Source of the DNA: Tanytarsus gracilentus
Taxonomy: Eukaryota; Arthropoda; Insecta; Diptera; Chironomidae
Reading direction: 5' to 3'
NCBI GenBank assembly: GCA_038502055.1
Contig: JAXRKN010000025.1
Span: 620,001-684,000, forward strand
Length of the DNA: 64,000 nucleotides
Shown here: piece after piece, positions 32,510 through 44,275 of the stretch
Position numbering within the stretch: position 1 is the first letter of the stretch
Layout of the letters: every line of letters begins with the position of its first letter
Notes under the pieces: generated by a model
Seen by the model: only the letters and a program-made list of their open reading frames with translations
The model's database searches: none
Told to the model about the DNA's origin: nothing
Program-made: the position numbers and the translations under genes

Positions 32510-35065
32510 ATGAGGGGAAGTAATGCAGGATTACCAACTGGAGGGTTCTCGAATCCACGAGGAAAAGTGACATGTCACAAATATCTCCTGCACACTCTCG
32601 ATACATTTTTCGCATCATTTGTCATTGGTCCTTTAGTTGTAAGCTATTGGCGTGGCACGTGGAATTTAAGTGCCATATATCTTTTTCCACACGACAAACT
32701 TCAGAGTGCATGCGCCAGTTTAGCAATCGGCATTTTAGGCCACTTGGTGTTCACAATTTTTCAAGGCACTTTTAAGGGACTGTTTGATCCCGATCAACAT
32801 AGACTAACATTTTATATTGGCTCAAGACTTTACACCAGCATATTTGCCGTCATTTGCGTAAATACTTGGCGAGGCGGTTGGATGGTAAAAATTTAATTTG
32901 ATACGGCAAATTAAAAAATTAATTTTATTTTAATAGTTGATTGATAAATACACGGCATTAAATATAACAACCGTTGGATCGATTACAATTATGGCGGTAA
33001 TTGCGCTTATTATTATAAAGGTGTTGAGGAATGTCATGGCACCGCCGGTTGTGCTCGCAACGGATCATTCGAAAGATTACTTTGACATTCCCACGATGTT
33101 CAAAATTTCGGTAAGATTTTCGAAAAAATGGATAATGTGGGCATTTAAACGACAGTCATGGATGTTTATTGAGATATAAGTTAATTTGAATTAATTTAAA
33201 TTTCAACCTTTTAATGTAAATTATTCTAAAATTTTCTTCACTTTAATTAAATATTAATAGCTTTCATACTTCATAAATTCAGAGATGGGCATCAAAATCA
33301 AATCATCATTTCAAAAATTACATGAATTTTGTATGTAATTAATTACATGTAATTTTTTTAAGCTAATGTAATTTTACTCGATTCCAATGTAACTGCCCAT
33401 TTCTGTTCATAAACTTCCTTCTTGATTTCCCTCGCACGCTTTTAAAATTCTTTAAACGACTTTTTAATCGGCTCAAGAGTAATTTTACAAGAACCTAGAA
33501 ATTTTCTTATCTCGACCATCCAGCGCTAGCGCTCTCTTTTTTAATGCTTTGTTTCCTCTTCGGTACCAAAATTAAATTATTAAATTAAATGTGAACATCC
33601 ACCCATAAGTTCGTTACTCGAATGAGTAAATTACGGGAGATGAAAAGCGAAAAAAAAGTTAATGTTTCGATGACGGGCAATTTAATTTCAATTAATTTGA
33701 CTCAAATCTGACGTGAATGTTCAATTTTTATGAGTCTCTTTTTTTTGCAGGGAACTCGAGAGCCGGGCTTGTATATTGTTGACTGTTTATTTTCTGTTCT
33801 CGTTATCGGATCACTTGTCGTCTTTGTTTGGCGAGGTTAGTTCATAAAAGTTTTCTTATTCAAATAGCGTAAAATGCCTCTTATCAACTCAATCACCCCT
33901 TTTTATTTCAAAAGGCTTGTGGGTGCTGCTGGATATAAAACTATTCCCGGAAGACACAACGGGTGTCACTTCAGCATGGGCATCACTCGTAAGTATTTGA
34001 AATTGTTCTTTTCATCTCATACCGAAATGCACTTCAGAAGTCGGAAGTTTTACTCAAAAAACTAACTGAAATTCTCCTCGACGCGACGAAGTTGACGAAA
34101 AGCAAACTCGACATTGTACATAGGAGACACAATACACAAAAGACATTAATCTAATTTATTATTAATTCAAATTTCTCACATACAAAAATGAGAATTGAGA
34201 AGAGATTGATAAGATGATGAATTCAATGATGTGCTTGGAAATCTTTTGCGCATTTCAATGCCCCCATCTGGCTTTTAAGTTTTTTTATGATTTGTAACTT
34301 GACCAATAATTTAATGGAATTTTATTTTTAGAATTTTCAGTCCTAAAATTATTTTAGTCAGAAATTTAGGTGAAAAAACTTTTTAAATATTCATTATTTT
34401 CCACAGTTTATAGGCTACGGTATAGTAGGAGTGACATTCCTCATGCAACCAATTATGAAATGGGCTTGTGAAAAATTAGAAGGATTTTCGAGGATCATCG
34501 TTGCAGACGTTTTTCTTTTCGTGAGCTTTGTTGGCACCGTGAATGTTTGGAGGGGTATTTGGATGCTTTTAGACATTTATTTTTTGCCTGGTAAAAACAC
34601 AAAATATCTTGAACATTTTGAACCTTTTTTATTCAATATATATTTTTAACAGAAAATAAATTGTTAAGCGATTGGATAACACATGGAGTATCACTTATTC
34701 TTCTCATTCTTCTCAACTGCTCAAATTCAGTACTCGTTCGTGGAGTGTACATTGACGCTGAAGAGCCGGCAGGACAATGCGTAATTTTTCCTGTCTATTA
34801 CATTCGGCTTTTTTTCCAAAAAGAGCGTACAAAAAAGCAAAAGAGACTCGTGGAAAAACTCGAAAAAATCGATCATCAAGACAACTCGATGCTTTTAATA
34901 GAAAAGCCAATTATAAATCATGCGATGAGTGAAAATGCGGCTAAAGCCAAAATAATAAATATCACTGAAAATGCTTTAGATTTGCATGAATTAAAAAATA
35001 ACAAAAATAGTGATAATGACAACCATAAAAAAGAGGACCACAAAATTTTAGTAACAAACGAATGA
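32510..35065 (+). CDS. Fuseless-like eight-membrane-segment protein, complete (module D)
   Basis: Six exons: 32510-32884, 32937-33110, 33751-33835, 33915-33988, 34407-34590 and 34653-35065. They give 434 residues in frame. The motif W(R)G.W occurs four times (SYWRGTW, NTWRGGW, FVWRGLW, NVWRGIW), each at the end of a hydrophobic segment, so the protein looks like an internal duplication of a four-segment half. The C-terminal 90 residues are charged and Asn/Lys-rich and probably cytoplasmic. I assign it to the fuseless family from memory of this motif pattern. In Drosophila fuseless is a multi-pass presynaptic membrane protein needed for calcium-channel function; the role here is inference. The intron between the second and third exons holds a MITE. 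Confidence 0.65.
33280..33405. mobile_element. MITE, 126 bp, in a fuseless-like intron
   Basis: Ends cagagatgggca and tgcccatttctg are inverted repeats with one mismatch. Direct repeats ttcataaa at 33270-33277 and 33406-33413 look like an 8-base target-site duplication. The inside is rich in acatgaattttgtatgtaatt-like palindromes. No coding capacity. Confidence 0.7.
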
Positions 35066-35824
35066 TATTTGAATATTCATGAAATTTCTTCTTCTCTCGC
35101 GTAAGTTCCTTCTTTAATCTCTTTTATGTCAAATTTATGTTTCAAGAAAGAATATTTGAAAAGTTTGAATCATGAGATTAATATTAAAATGAAAAGAACT
35201 AATTCGCTTTTTAAAATATTTAAAAAAATAAGTGTCTTGAAATTTGAAAGATCAAAGACTTGGGGAGGTTTTGCGGAGTTCTCAAAGCTTAGTTTTAAAA
35301 GAGAAATTTAATTTTCGTAACATCTTTTGTAGATTTAAATTACTTTTATTTTAGTAATTTAAATCTCAAACGTTTAAAATCTTAGTTTATAATAATTCTT
35401 TTTGTATCCTTTAAAATTCCAAAGTTACAACCTCTCCACGTTTATTATCTTCAATGATGTTAAATTTGATACATTGTAAAACCTTATTTGTGTTCCTTTT
35501 AGCATTTTCCTTTATTTAAGACTCTAATATGCCACATTTAACATCTCAAGTTGTATATAAAGACCATTTTAAAAATTGTTCACGTCAATTTTAATCAATA
35601 CACGTCAATGACTTCTAATTTTTAATTAAAATCATATAAAAATGAAAATAAAAAATTATGTAAAAAGTTTATTGCTTTTATTTTGTCAATTAATTCCCTG
35701 CTGGGCAGCAAATCGCCGTGCTTCAAAAATAATTAGATGCAACCGTTCTAGATAAAATTTATTGTATCCGCAACATTGATAAAATTGTCATATTATCTCA
35801 ATTATTTTTATTATAATTTATAAC
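35066..35824. other. Intergenic, convergent 3' ends
   Basis: Nothing recognisable apart from the 3' UTRs of the fuseless-like gene (+) and the small secreted peptide gene (-). AT-rich, no repeat seen. Confidence 0.45.
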
Positions 35825-36109
35825 TCATTGCTTGATGATTGCACGCCGGAGTTGTTTGGATGCAGTTTTGTCAACTTCTTCTTCGTAGTCTTCGTCATCA
35901 ATTTGATCACCGAGTGCTGTTGGCACAACTGCTCTACAGACTTTCCGATAGACTGGATATTTTATAGAAGGGTTATTTGCAGCAGGAAGTGATCCAACAT
36001 TATTTAAAGTACAAATTTTTGCACCACCAGCTGCGAGAAATACCGGAGAGGCACAATAAATTGCCGAAATAAACAGCAAAGTCAAGCACAGTGTGAACAC
36101 TAATTTCAT
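35825..36109 (-). CDS. Small secreted protein of unknown function
   Basis: A single-exon frame of 94 residues. It starts MKLVFTLCLTLLFISAIYCA, a clear signal peptide with predicted cleavage near residue 19-20. The mature part of about 75 residues has two cysteines (KICTLNN and RKVCRAV), which could form one disulfide. An acidic run DQIDDEDYEEEVDK follows, and the end is basic (SKQLRRAIIKQ). I recognise no family. The signal peptide and normal composition support a real gene. It is divergent from acylphosphatase, about 940 bases away. Confidence 0.7.
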   Translation of the reverse strand: MKLVFTLCLTLLFISAIYCASPVFLAAGGAKICTLNNVGSLPAANNPSIKYPVYRKVCRAVVPTALGDQIDDEDYEEEVDKTASKQLRRAIIKQ

Positions 36110-37047
36110 TTTAAACTAAAAGATTTCCACTCAAAATTCCTTCCATTTATACATCACTTATTGATAATTGAAATTAGCTTAACGAATTTGGAAATTAAAT
36201 AAGTTTTTTGCAAATTATTCTCTTATTTATTTTCAAACCCGTGATTTCATGAAAAAAAGTTCACAACAATTTGCTGACGTAAAAGAGTTTGCCAAAAGAA
36301 ACGTAGAAAAAAAAATTCAAGGGAATTGAAAAGCCCAAAATTTATTTTTCCAAAAATTTACAGCAATTAAAACAGAAAAGAAGGATCAATCTAAAAACTT
36401 TGATTTAATGTTCAGCTCTTCCGATTTAATCTGAAATATTTAAATTTATGCTGTTAAATTTAATTGATACTTAATTAGTTAGTAAGAACGCCTTGAAAAA
36501 ATCATTCAATTATTTTAAATATATCTTGGCATACGAGAAATTTTTTTTATGGAAAAACACGCGCTAAAAGAATTTTTTTGCTATCCTCAAGCAGCGGTTT
36601 GTAAACGAAAAGAAAATTTGCGTCTTTCGAGAAACGCCGATAAACTAAAATAAACTGATAGTCGATTTAAAAATAATATTTCGGGCTTTCACGATGACAC
36701 TTAGCGTTTTTTTGCGGCGCACGTTGCAAAATTTTTCATCCTACAATTAAAAGACAAACTGTTCTCTCTCACGATAATCTTAAACTCGTGCGCGAGCTTC
36801 GGGTTGTTGTTATTTTTTTAAATTAACGTGTTGTTTTATATTGAGAAGATTTTCGATTAATGAGCATCAGTTCAATCGGAAAACTCATTCGGTAATCACA
36901 CGTCCGTAAGTGCGAAAAGTGAAAGTGAAGATACCAAGCAATCAGGAGAGTACGAGCGAGAAATTTATATCAGTTGCAGTTGAAGTGAGCAGTTTCATGA
37001 TATAAGAGAAACTTTTAGAAATATTTTTTTCGTGAAAATAAATTAAA
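36110..37047. promoter_or_regulatory. Divergent intergenic region, secreted peptide / acylphosphatase
   Basis: About 940 bases between divergent starts. It must contain both promoters by position. No distinct motif or repeat is recognised. Confidence 0.4.
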
Positions 37048-37649
37048 ATGGGAATGGATGATACTAATCTTCTTGTGCAGTGCGATTTCGAAGTGTTTGG
37101 TCATGTTCAAGGTAAAGGTTGAGGAATGAAGTTGAAAACTTTTAACTGGATCAAAATTTACAGGTTGTGGATTCACGAAATATTGCCGTGACAATTGTCT
37201 CAACGCTGGCATCCGTGGTTGGGTAAAGAACAGTAAACGCGGCACAATTGTGGGCAAAATGCAAGGCAGAAAGGAGGAAGTTGATAAAATGTAAGTTACC
37301 CACATCCTCATCAGTGACCTTCCGATTTATTTTCAATTCATTGAGAACTTTGAAAGTTTTAATTTGTATTCGATTAAAATTAGATTCTGCTCTACATATA
37401 GTTTCGATGAAAATAGAGATTTTAATTTCTCTGTAATTTTCAAAGATAAAACGTTGTATTTTTAAATTATTCATTCAATGAAATCATAAAATTGTGATTG
37501 TTTAATTTTTTTTAATAAAATTTCCTCATCACAGGGTAGAATGGTTACGACATATCGGCTGTCCAGGATCAAAAATTGATCGATGCGAGTTCGAGAATTG
37601 GAACACAATAAATCGCTGCGACTATAAGGACTTTGCGATTCGCTTCTAA
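37048..37649 (+). CDS. Acylphosphatase-like protein, catalytic Arg replaced
   Basis: Three exons: 37048-37111, 37164-37290 and 37535-37649. They give 101 residues, the usual size. The fold motifs FEVFGHVQG, GIRGWVKNSKRGTIVGKMQG, WLRHIGCPGSKIDRCEF and the C-terminal YKDFAIRF are intact. In active acylphosphatases the loop after GHVQG reads V-x-F-R, and the Arg binds the phosphate. Here the loop is GCGFTKYC, with Thr at that place. The second catalytic residue, Asn of GWVKNS, is kept. The domain has six cysteines, more than usual. It probably no longer hydrolyses acyl phosphates efficiently but may still bind phosphate ligands; that is inference. Confidence 0.9.
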
Positions 37650-38913
37650 AGCCAATTTAGAATTACGATTTTGTGAACTAATACTAGGAAATTAATTTAA
37701 CTGTATTAACCTTCAAAAAATATTATTTTTTTCTTAAACTCTATGTGAAAAGAATTTTTTTGTCGGCATAACTTTTTTGCTGTCTATTTAATAAAAATAT
37801 ATTTGAAAAAACTCACCTCAACTTTTAATTTAATTCACTTCACAAGTTTTGTCAAATACTTATTTGGAATGCTTTAAGGACTTTTAAATACTTTCAGAAA
37901 TTCGGCTGTTTTTTGATAGTTAGCAGTGACAGCTGATTTTTTGCGTAACATTCGAATATAAACAAAAAGGGCTATGAGAATGTGTTGGTGGATAATGTTG
38001 GTTTGAATCATGAGCGGCTGTTATGAACATGAGCTAGAAACTTTACAGGGTGTAGATTTGATATTTAAGGTGCTTTAATGTGGTAAGACTGTGAAAAAAT
38101 TGTTCAAGCAAGTCTGTCATTTTAACTCATCGCATGTCATTGAATAATTATTTAAAATACACAATAAAAATATTAAATTTATTTATTATGCTTACTCAAT
38201 CATTTTAGTTAAATTATTTTATAGCTACGCTATATATTACTTTTGGATGAGATTTTGTTTCATATTGATTTGAGGGTTTAATTTTTAAAGTATGCATATT
38301 TTTGACCCCTGTTCATTTTATTTCTTCTTAAATTCAAAAATATTTAAAATTACCAAATTTATTGCAAAAAAAAATTAAAAACCTGTAATTTATGATTCAG
38401 AACATTTTTTAATTGTAGCATAGATATGATCTGTTCACATATACCTAAACACACGCAATAAGATATTTTTTGAGAAACCATATGCTGTCATCATATGTCA
38501 ACGACCGATAGGGTTCCGTAAATAAACGACCGTTTTTTAAGGTGGTGAAACTGTTTGTTTATAAAAAAACAAATATTTTTTTGGTGTTCATAAATTTCCA
38601 TGGCTAATTTTTCTATTTAAATTCGACAAATATATAAATTATACTACAATCAAGTTTCAAACATAATTTTTTTGATATATAAAAACGAACATATTATTCA
38701 ATCTCACTAACCCAATTATTTTTAGTTGATAACCCTAGTGTCATCTCCTAAGCTCATGCATTTTTCTAATAACAACAGTTAAAGTAGGCGTAATCTACAG
38801 CAAAAGAGACGCGTATCAAGAGTTCAAGGTCAATTTTTATATCAATGAAAAAAAAAATATTTCATTTCAATTTTGCCTTTTGACGTGATCACAAGTGAAA
38901 CTAAAAAATTATA
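37650..38913. other. Intergenic region, acylphosphatase to acyl-CoA synthetase
   Basis: 1.26 kb with no coding exon or recognised repeat. It holds the acylphosphatase 3' UTR and the promoter of the downstream gene by position. Confidence 0.4.
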
Positions 38914-41063
38914 ATGAAAACCTTCACGAGTGACATTAATCAGCTTGTGACAATTTTAAGAAAAGATGGTGATATGCAGCCAATGACCATGATCGAGTTC
39001 TTCAATAAAACGGTAAAAAATTTTCCCGATCGAGATGCACTGGCTTATCGAGACTCGAATGGCATTTGGCACAAAATTAATTTCAAAGAGTATAAAATTC
39101 GAGTCGAAAAAGTCGCGAAAGTTTTCATCAAGTTGGGATTAAAGCAGAGAGGAGTTGTGGCGATTTTAGCTTGGAACAGTCCTGAATGGGTTATCAGTGC
39201 TTTGGCGGCAATTCATGCAGGGTAAATATTGTTTAACAAACTTTAATGCCCTAGTACTATGTGAATGACTTATCAAATTTAATTTTTTTCATTTAGTGGT
39301 GTAATCACTGGAATTTACACAACAAACAGCCCAGACGCGTGTCAATACGTTCTCGAAAATTCAAAGACTCAAATTGTAATAGTTGATGAAGAAAACCAGC
39401 TTGAAAAAATTAATCAAATCAAAGAAAATCTTCCAGACTTGATTTCAGTCATTGAAACGTCCAAATTTTCTGAACTTCTAGAAACATTAATACCTGATGA
39501 AATCGAGGTTGAATACCAGAGAAGAAAAAGTGAAATTGTTCCAAATCAATGTTGCGCGATTATTTACACTTCAGGTTTTTTTTTGCTTAGTCTTATTTTA
39601 TTTCGCCCAAGGATCATAAAAATCTTTAATCTAATTTAACATTTTTACACTTTAGGGACAACTGGATTTCCCCGAGGCGCGATGATGTCGCATGACAACT
39701 TAATTTGGCAGTCAGTTACATCCGCCACTGTCATGGGAGTTTTTGATGGTCCTGAAAGCTCGAATGAAGCGATCATTTCTTATCTACCACTCTCACACTT
39801 AGCTGCTTTTGAAGCTGATATTGTGTCGGCGATTCATTTGGGTGCAACTGTTTATTTTACCGATCCAAGTGCATTAAAAGGAAGTTTACTCCAATACTTA
39901 AAAGAGTCTCGACCGACAGCTTTTTTTTCTGTGCCTCGAATGTATGAAAAAATTGAGGAAAAATTCAAAGTAAAAGTTTCCGACATGAATATTTTTAAAC
40001 GGAAATTTTTCACGTGGTCTTCAAATTTGATTTTGGGACATTATCAAGCAATTCAGAGGAATGAAAATCCAACATCATCATTTATGTTAGCTATAGCAAG
40101 AAAATACATTTCAGACCCAATCAAAGAAGCTTTAGGACTCGATCGTTGCAAAGTTTTTATCACCGGCAGTGCACCAATGAGCGAGGAGACGAAGAATTTT
40201 TTCATGAGTCTAGAAATGCCGCTTCTTGATGGGTATGGGCTTACTGAATCATCGACCGTGCACACCTTGCAATCATTAAAATGTCGCTTTGGGAGTGTAG
40301 GTAAAGAAATTCCAGGTGCTGAAACGAAACTTGTGAATAAAAATGAAAAGGAAGAGGGTGAAATTTGCATGAAGGGTCGACACGTGTTTATGGGTTATTT
40401 AAATGATCATGAAAAAACACGAGAAGCATTCGACGATGAAGGATGGCTTCATTCAGGTGATGTTGAATTTATTTGTTAGAATTTATTATTCCTAATTATT
40501 TCTTAATATTTTCGATAATTAAAATAATTAGTAATAATTTTGAAAATAATTCAGGTGATGTTGGATTTATTGATGATGAAGGATTTTTGTTCATACGTGG
40601 AAGAATTAAAGAAATTATCATCACGTCCGGCGGCGAAAATATTCCATCAGCTTTTCTCGAAAACAATGTCAAAATTTTATGTCCGGCAATTTCAAATGCA
40701 TTTTTGGTGGGCGACAAACGCAAATATCTCACAATGCTTTTGACATTTAAAACTGAAAATAACAGCTTTGGAAATCCAAAAGATGAACTTTCAATTGAAT
40801 CTTTAACTTGGTTGAAATCTAAAAACATCAACTGTAAAAATCTAAGTGAACTTCTCGATGATGAAAATTTAAATCACGTGCTTCAAGAAGTCGTCGACAA
40901 AGTGAACTCAAAAGCAATCTCGAACGCTCAAAAGATCCAAAAGTTTTCTGTTTTACCGCATGACTTCAGCATAGTCACTGGAGAATTGACACCGACATTG
41001 AAAGTGAAAAGACATGTAGTGGTCGAAAAATATAAAAATACCATTGAAAAACTTTACACTTAA
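38914..41063 (+). CDS. Long-chain fatty acid-CoA ligase, bubblegum type
   Basis: Exons 38914-39221, 39297-39574, 39656-40456 and 40555-41063 join to 631 residues. This is an AMP-forming enzyme of the ANL superfamily. Motifs in order are LAWNSPEWVISALAAIHAGG, the AMP-binding P-loop IYTSGTTGFPRGAMMSH, GYGLTESS, GWLHSG|DVGFIDDEG, RGRIKEIIITSGGENI and the C-terminal catalytic-lysine segment ELTPTLKVKRHVV. The overall layout is that of the bubblegum (ACSBG) subgroup, which activates long and very long fatty acids with ATP and CoA. There is no signal peptide. The last intron (40457-40554) is bordered by a 23-base direct repeat spanning the splice sites and looks recently gained. Confidence 0.92.
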
Positions 41064-41359
41064 AAAATTTAAAATAAAAAATTTCGATTCCTTTAAACAA
41101 ATTGTTTCTTTTACAATTATTATTTTTGATTAACACTGCCAATTATTTTTTTAAAAATATATAAAAAAGGTTTAAATTTTTAAAAATTTTAAAATCAGAA
41201 AGATTATTCAAAAAGTATACTTTTTACCATTTTATATTTTCCCTTTTACAAAATAATTTACCAAATTTCTAATTTGTATCTTCAAATATCTCTTATACTT
41301 TCCATCAAAAAATAAGAAAGAAGCAAGAATAAAAATTTGAGCTCTAATGTAATCTTAAC
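41064..41359. other. Convergent 3' region
   Basis: AT-rich 3' UTR sequence. The part from about 41270 belongs to a segment that is duplicated at 44816-44995. Confidence 0.45.
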
Positions 41360-42070
41360 TCAAAGTGACTTGACAAGAGACGCACCTGAAAACTGGGTTG
41401 CAATTGCATGAAGAAAATTTTGATCAAAACTAATATTATTTAACAAATATATATATCCTCCGAAATATCTCTGAATTTTAATAGATGTCTGATTCTTCTC
41501 ATTTCTAATCTCATTAATTAGGTTAGAAGTAGAAATCAATTTCTGAGCCAGCATCTGTCGTGTCCACCTCGTTTGAATCTTAATGTTAGATTTTCGTGAA
41601 GTCTGATATTCCTGCTGTACCTCTCTCACTTCTTTTACGCGATGAAACCATTTTTTGAATGGACTTACACGATACTCTTTTGTTTCTCTTCTCGACTTGG
41701 ATCCACGAAAATATTTTTGCAATACAATCGCTTTATTTTGTTTATTCACGATTATTTGATTATACGATTATTTTCTTTCATTCGAATGTCGAATCCTTCA
41801 ATTGATGACAATCTTTAGCCACTTAGCATGCCAAAACTTTTGAATAGTGGAAGCGGTCGCATTAAATTTTAGCGATCGAAATTTGTAAATAATTTGCTAG
41901 AGGAGCGAATGAGTTTTTTCACGATGAACATCAGCAATGTCCTTTGCGATAATGTTGCCCATAATTTTATAATCAGCTTGCTCAACAGCTTTTAATGCTA
42001 GCTCAACGAAATAATATTCGTCGATGAAAGTTTGCTTGTGTGTATCAACAAAATTTAATCGCTTCATCAT
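41360..42070 (-). CDS. IQ-motif protein, uncertain two-exon model
   Basis: The downstream frame (41730-41360) encodes about 122 residues with calmodulin-binding IQ-like segments IVLQKYFRGSKSRR, IKIQTRWTRQ and IKIQRYFGGY. It has no in-frame ATG. Upstream on the same strand a 57-residue ATG frame (42070-41897) encodes MMKRLNFVDTHKQTF and DEYYFVELALKAVEQADYK. A donor at 41922 (catcgtgaaa) and an acceptor at 41731 would join them in frame to a protein of about 170 residues. The donor is weak, so this is a proposal. If it is wrong, the IQ frame is a relic or misses its first exon. Calmodulin binding is inferred from the motifs only. Confidence 0.35.
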
Positions 42071-42358
42071 TCAAATAATGTCACCACAAGCAATGCAAAC
42101 TTTTTCAGAATTTCAAAAAAAATTTAAACTTGATCAAACATTAGTATAGGTTTTTAAATAATGGTTTAAGACAAAAGTAAAGTCTTATTTTATTGGTTAA
42201 ACTCAAATAAATCTTATCTCAATTTTTTTACATTTTTTATGATAAATTTTATCAGCAGCAGTATCAATTGATAATTAATTTTTATAAAACATATTGTGCT
42301 CTCGAAAATTTCATTTTAGTTGCGGTTTTAGTTCGGCTGCTTACCAGACTTTAAAAAG

Positions 42359-44148
42359 ATGAAAATTACTTTCTGTCTATTTTTATTCCTGGTTGTGAGT
42401 CACTCTGAAAAAGCAAGATTCGACAATTATCGAGTTTATAAAGTTCTGATAGAAAATTCAGATCAACTTAAGGCTTTACGACAACTTGCTGACACTAGCG
42501 ATTCGGTAACTTACATTTCTTGGAATCATAATTTTACTATAGATTCATTTTAAAAATGATTATATATAATACTTTGTAACATAAATTTTATTTTAATTTT
42601 TCTTTAAAACAGTACAATTTTAGTCACTTTCCAAATAAAATTGGTGCCAGTGTAAACTTAATGATCCCACCACATATGTTTGCTCACTTCAGCGATATAA
42701 CAAAAAGTCTAAACCTCAAGCATGAACTTACAGTTACAAATTTGCAAGAGTAAGAAAATTTTATTAATCATTTTAAGTTTTAACATAACTTTTCTTTAAT
42801 TTATAAAAAAATAATTTATCAGAGCCTTCGACAAAGAGCTTCCAATCAGAACCGCAAGAGGAGACGTTATGAATTGGACAGAATATCACAGTGTTGAAAC
42901 CATTCATGCTTGGCTCGATGCTCTTCAAACTGAATTTTCCAACTGGGTTACTGTCACATCCATCGGAACTTCTTTTGAAGGTCGACCGCTCAAACTTTTG
43001 AAGTTATCAAAAAAAAAAGTAATCACAGCTTATCGAATCTTTTGATTGAGTTTTTTATAATTTCTTTTATCAGGGAAATCGAGCAATTTTTGTTGAGTCA
43101 CACGTACACGCTCGAGAGTGGATTGCGTCGGCCACAACGACCTTTGTCATCAATGAGCTTCTAAGATCCTCAAATCCTGAAGTTCTCGACCTCGCTGACA
43201 ATATTGATTGGTACTTCTTGGTGATTACAAACCCTGATGGCTACGAATACACACGAACTCAAAATCGCAATTGGAGGAAGACGAGATCGGTGCAGTCGCC
43301 GCTTTGTTGGGTGCAATAAAAAATATAGAAAAAACATTTGATAATGATTTAGTGATATTTCAGGGTGTTGATCCTAATAGAAATTTTGCACACAATTGGA
43401 TGGTGCCTGATGAATATGGAACTACTGGTTCATCGACTTCTCCATGCAGCGATGTCTTTTCGGGAATGCGGGCTTTCTCAGGTGAGGTCTCTTCGTAATT
43501 TAAAATTGCTTTCTGAAGTTAATTTAATTTTTAAAGAACCCGAAACAGCCGCAATTGACAAATTCTTGAGTGAACATCCTGGAATTTTTGACGCTTATCT
43601 TGATGTGAGCTGAAATGTTTTTCTTAATTTACTATTTTTAAACACATGAGATTTTAGGTTCACTCATATGATCACTCGATTTTGTATCCTTATGGAAACT
43701 CTCGGGCACCTGTGGTAAATTGAAGATACTAAGTGCTTTCAATAAAAGTATAGCTCAAGTACTTTTTTCATTTTTGATCTCTACAGTGGAATGATAACGA
43801 ACTTTTGACAGTCGGAACTGCCGCAGCTGATAGGCTTTTTGCAAAGCATGGAATTCGCTACAAAGTCGGCAATCAAGCTCTGATTCTATGTTAGTAAATT
43901 ATTTTTAAAAAATTATTAAATTTAATATCATAAAAAAATCTTTAGATCCTGCATCAGGAAATGCTCAGGACCATGCATTCGGTCGCTACAACATTCCAAT
44001 TTCATTTACATATGAAATGCGCGGGACTGGTGACTATGGTGATTTTGGTTTCTTTCTTCCACCACAATACATTGTTCCCAATGCTGAAGAAGTTTTGGAA
44101 TCTTTGATAGGATTGGTTCAAAAAGCTCGCGAATTTGGTCGTTTTTAA
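42359..44148 (+). CDS. Secreted zinc carboxypeptidase A-like, gene 1
   Basis: Nine exons: 42359-42505, 42613-42749, 42823-43018, 43074-43310, 43364-43481, 43537-43604, 43658-43714, 43787-43889 and 43946-44148. They give 421 residues. A signal peptide (MKITFCLFLFLVVSHSEKA) is followed by the M14 activation propeptide (residues about 18-105) and the catalytic domain. Zinc ligands are in VHAREW (His, Glu) and VHSY (His). Substrate-binding residues appear in WRKTRS, DPNRNF and YPASG. The catalytic Glu is in TYEMRG. The position that sets specificity (255 in bovine CPA numbering) is Gln in PASGNAQDH, neither the hydrophobic residue of A-type nor the Asp of B-type. It probably acts as a digestive exopeptidase in the gut lumen; expression is inferred. 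Confidence 0.93.
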
Positions 44149-44275
44149 ATGTTTTTGAAGATAAGAATTAAAGTGTACAATAAAAAGGGAATTTCTTATC
44201 AAATGGTATAAAAGTCACATTTTAAACGGGTTTGAAAGCAGTTTGTAAGTAGCAATCCAAAAGTAAAGTTGGAAA

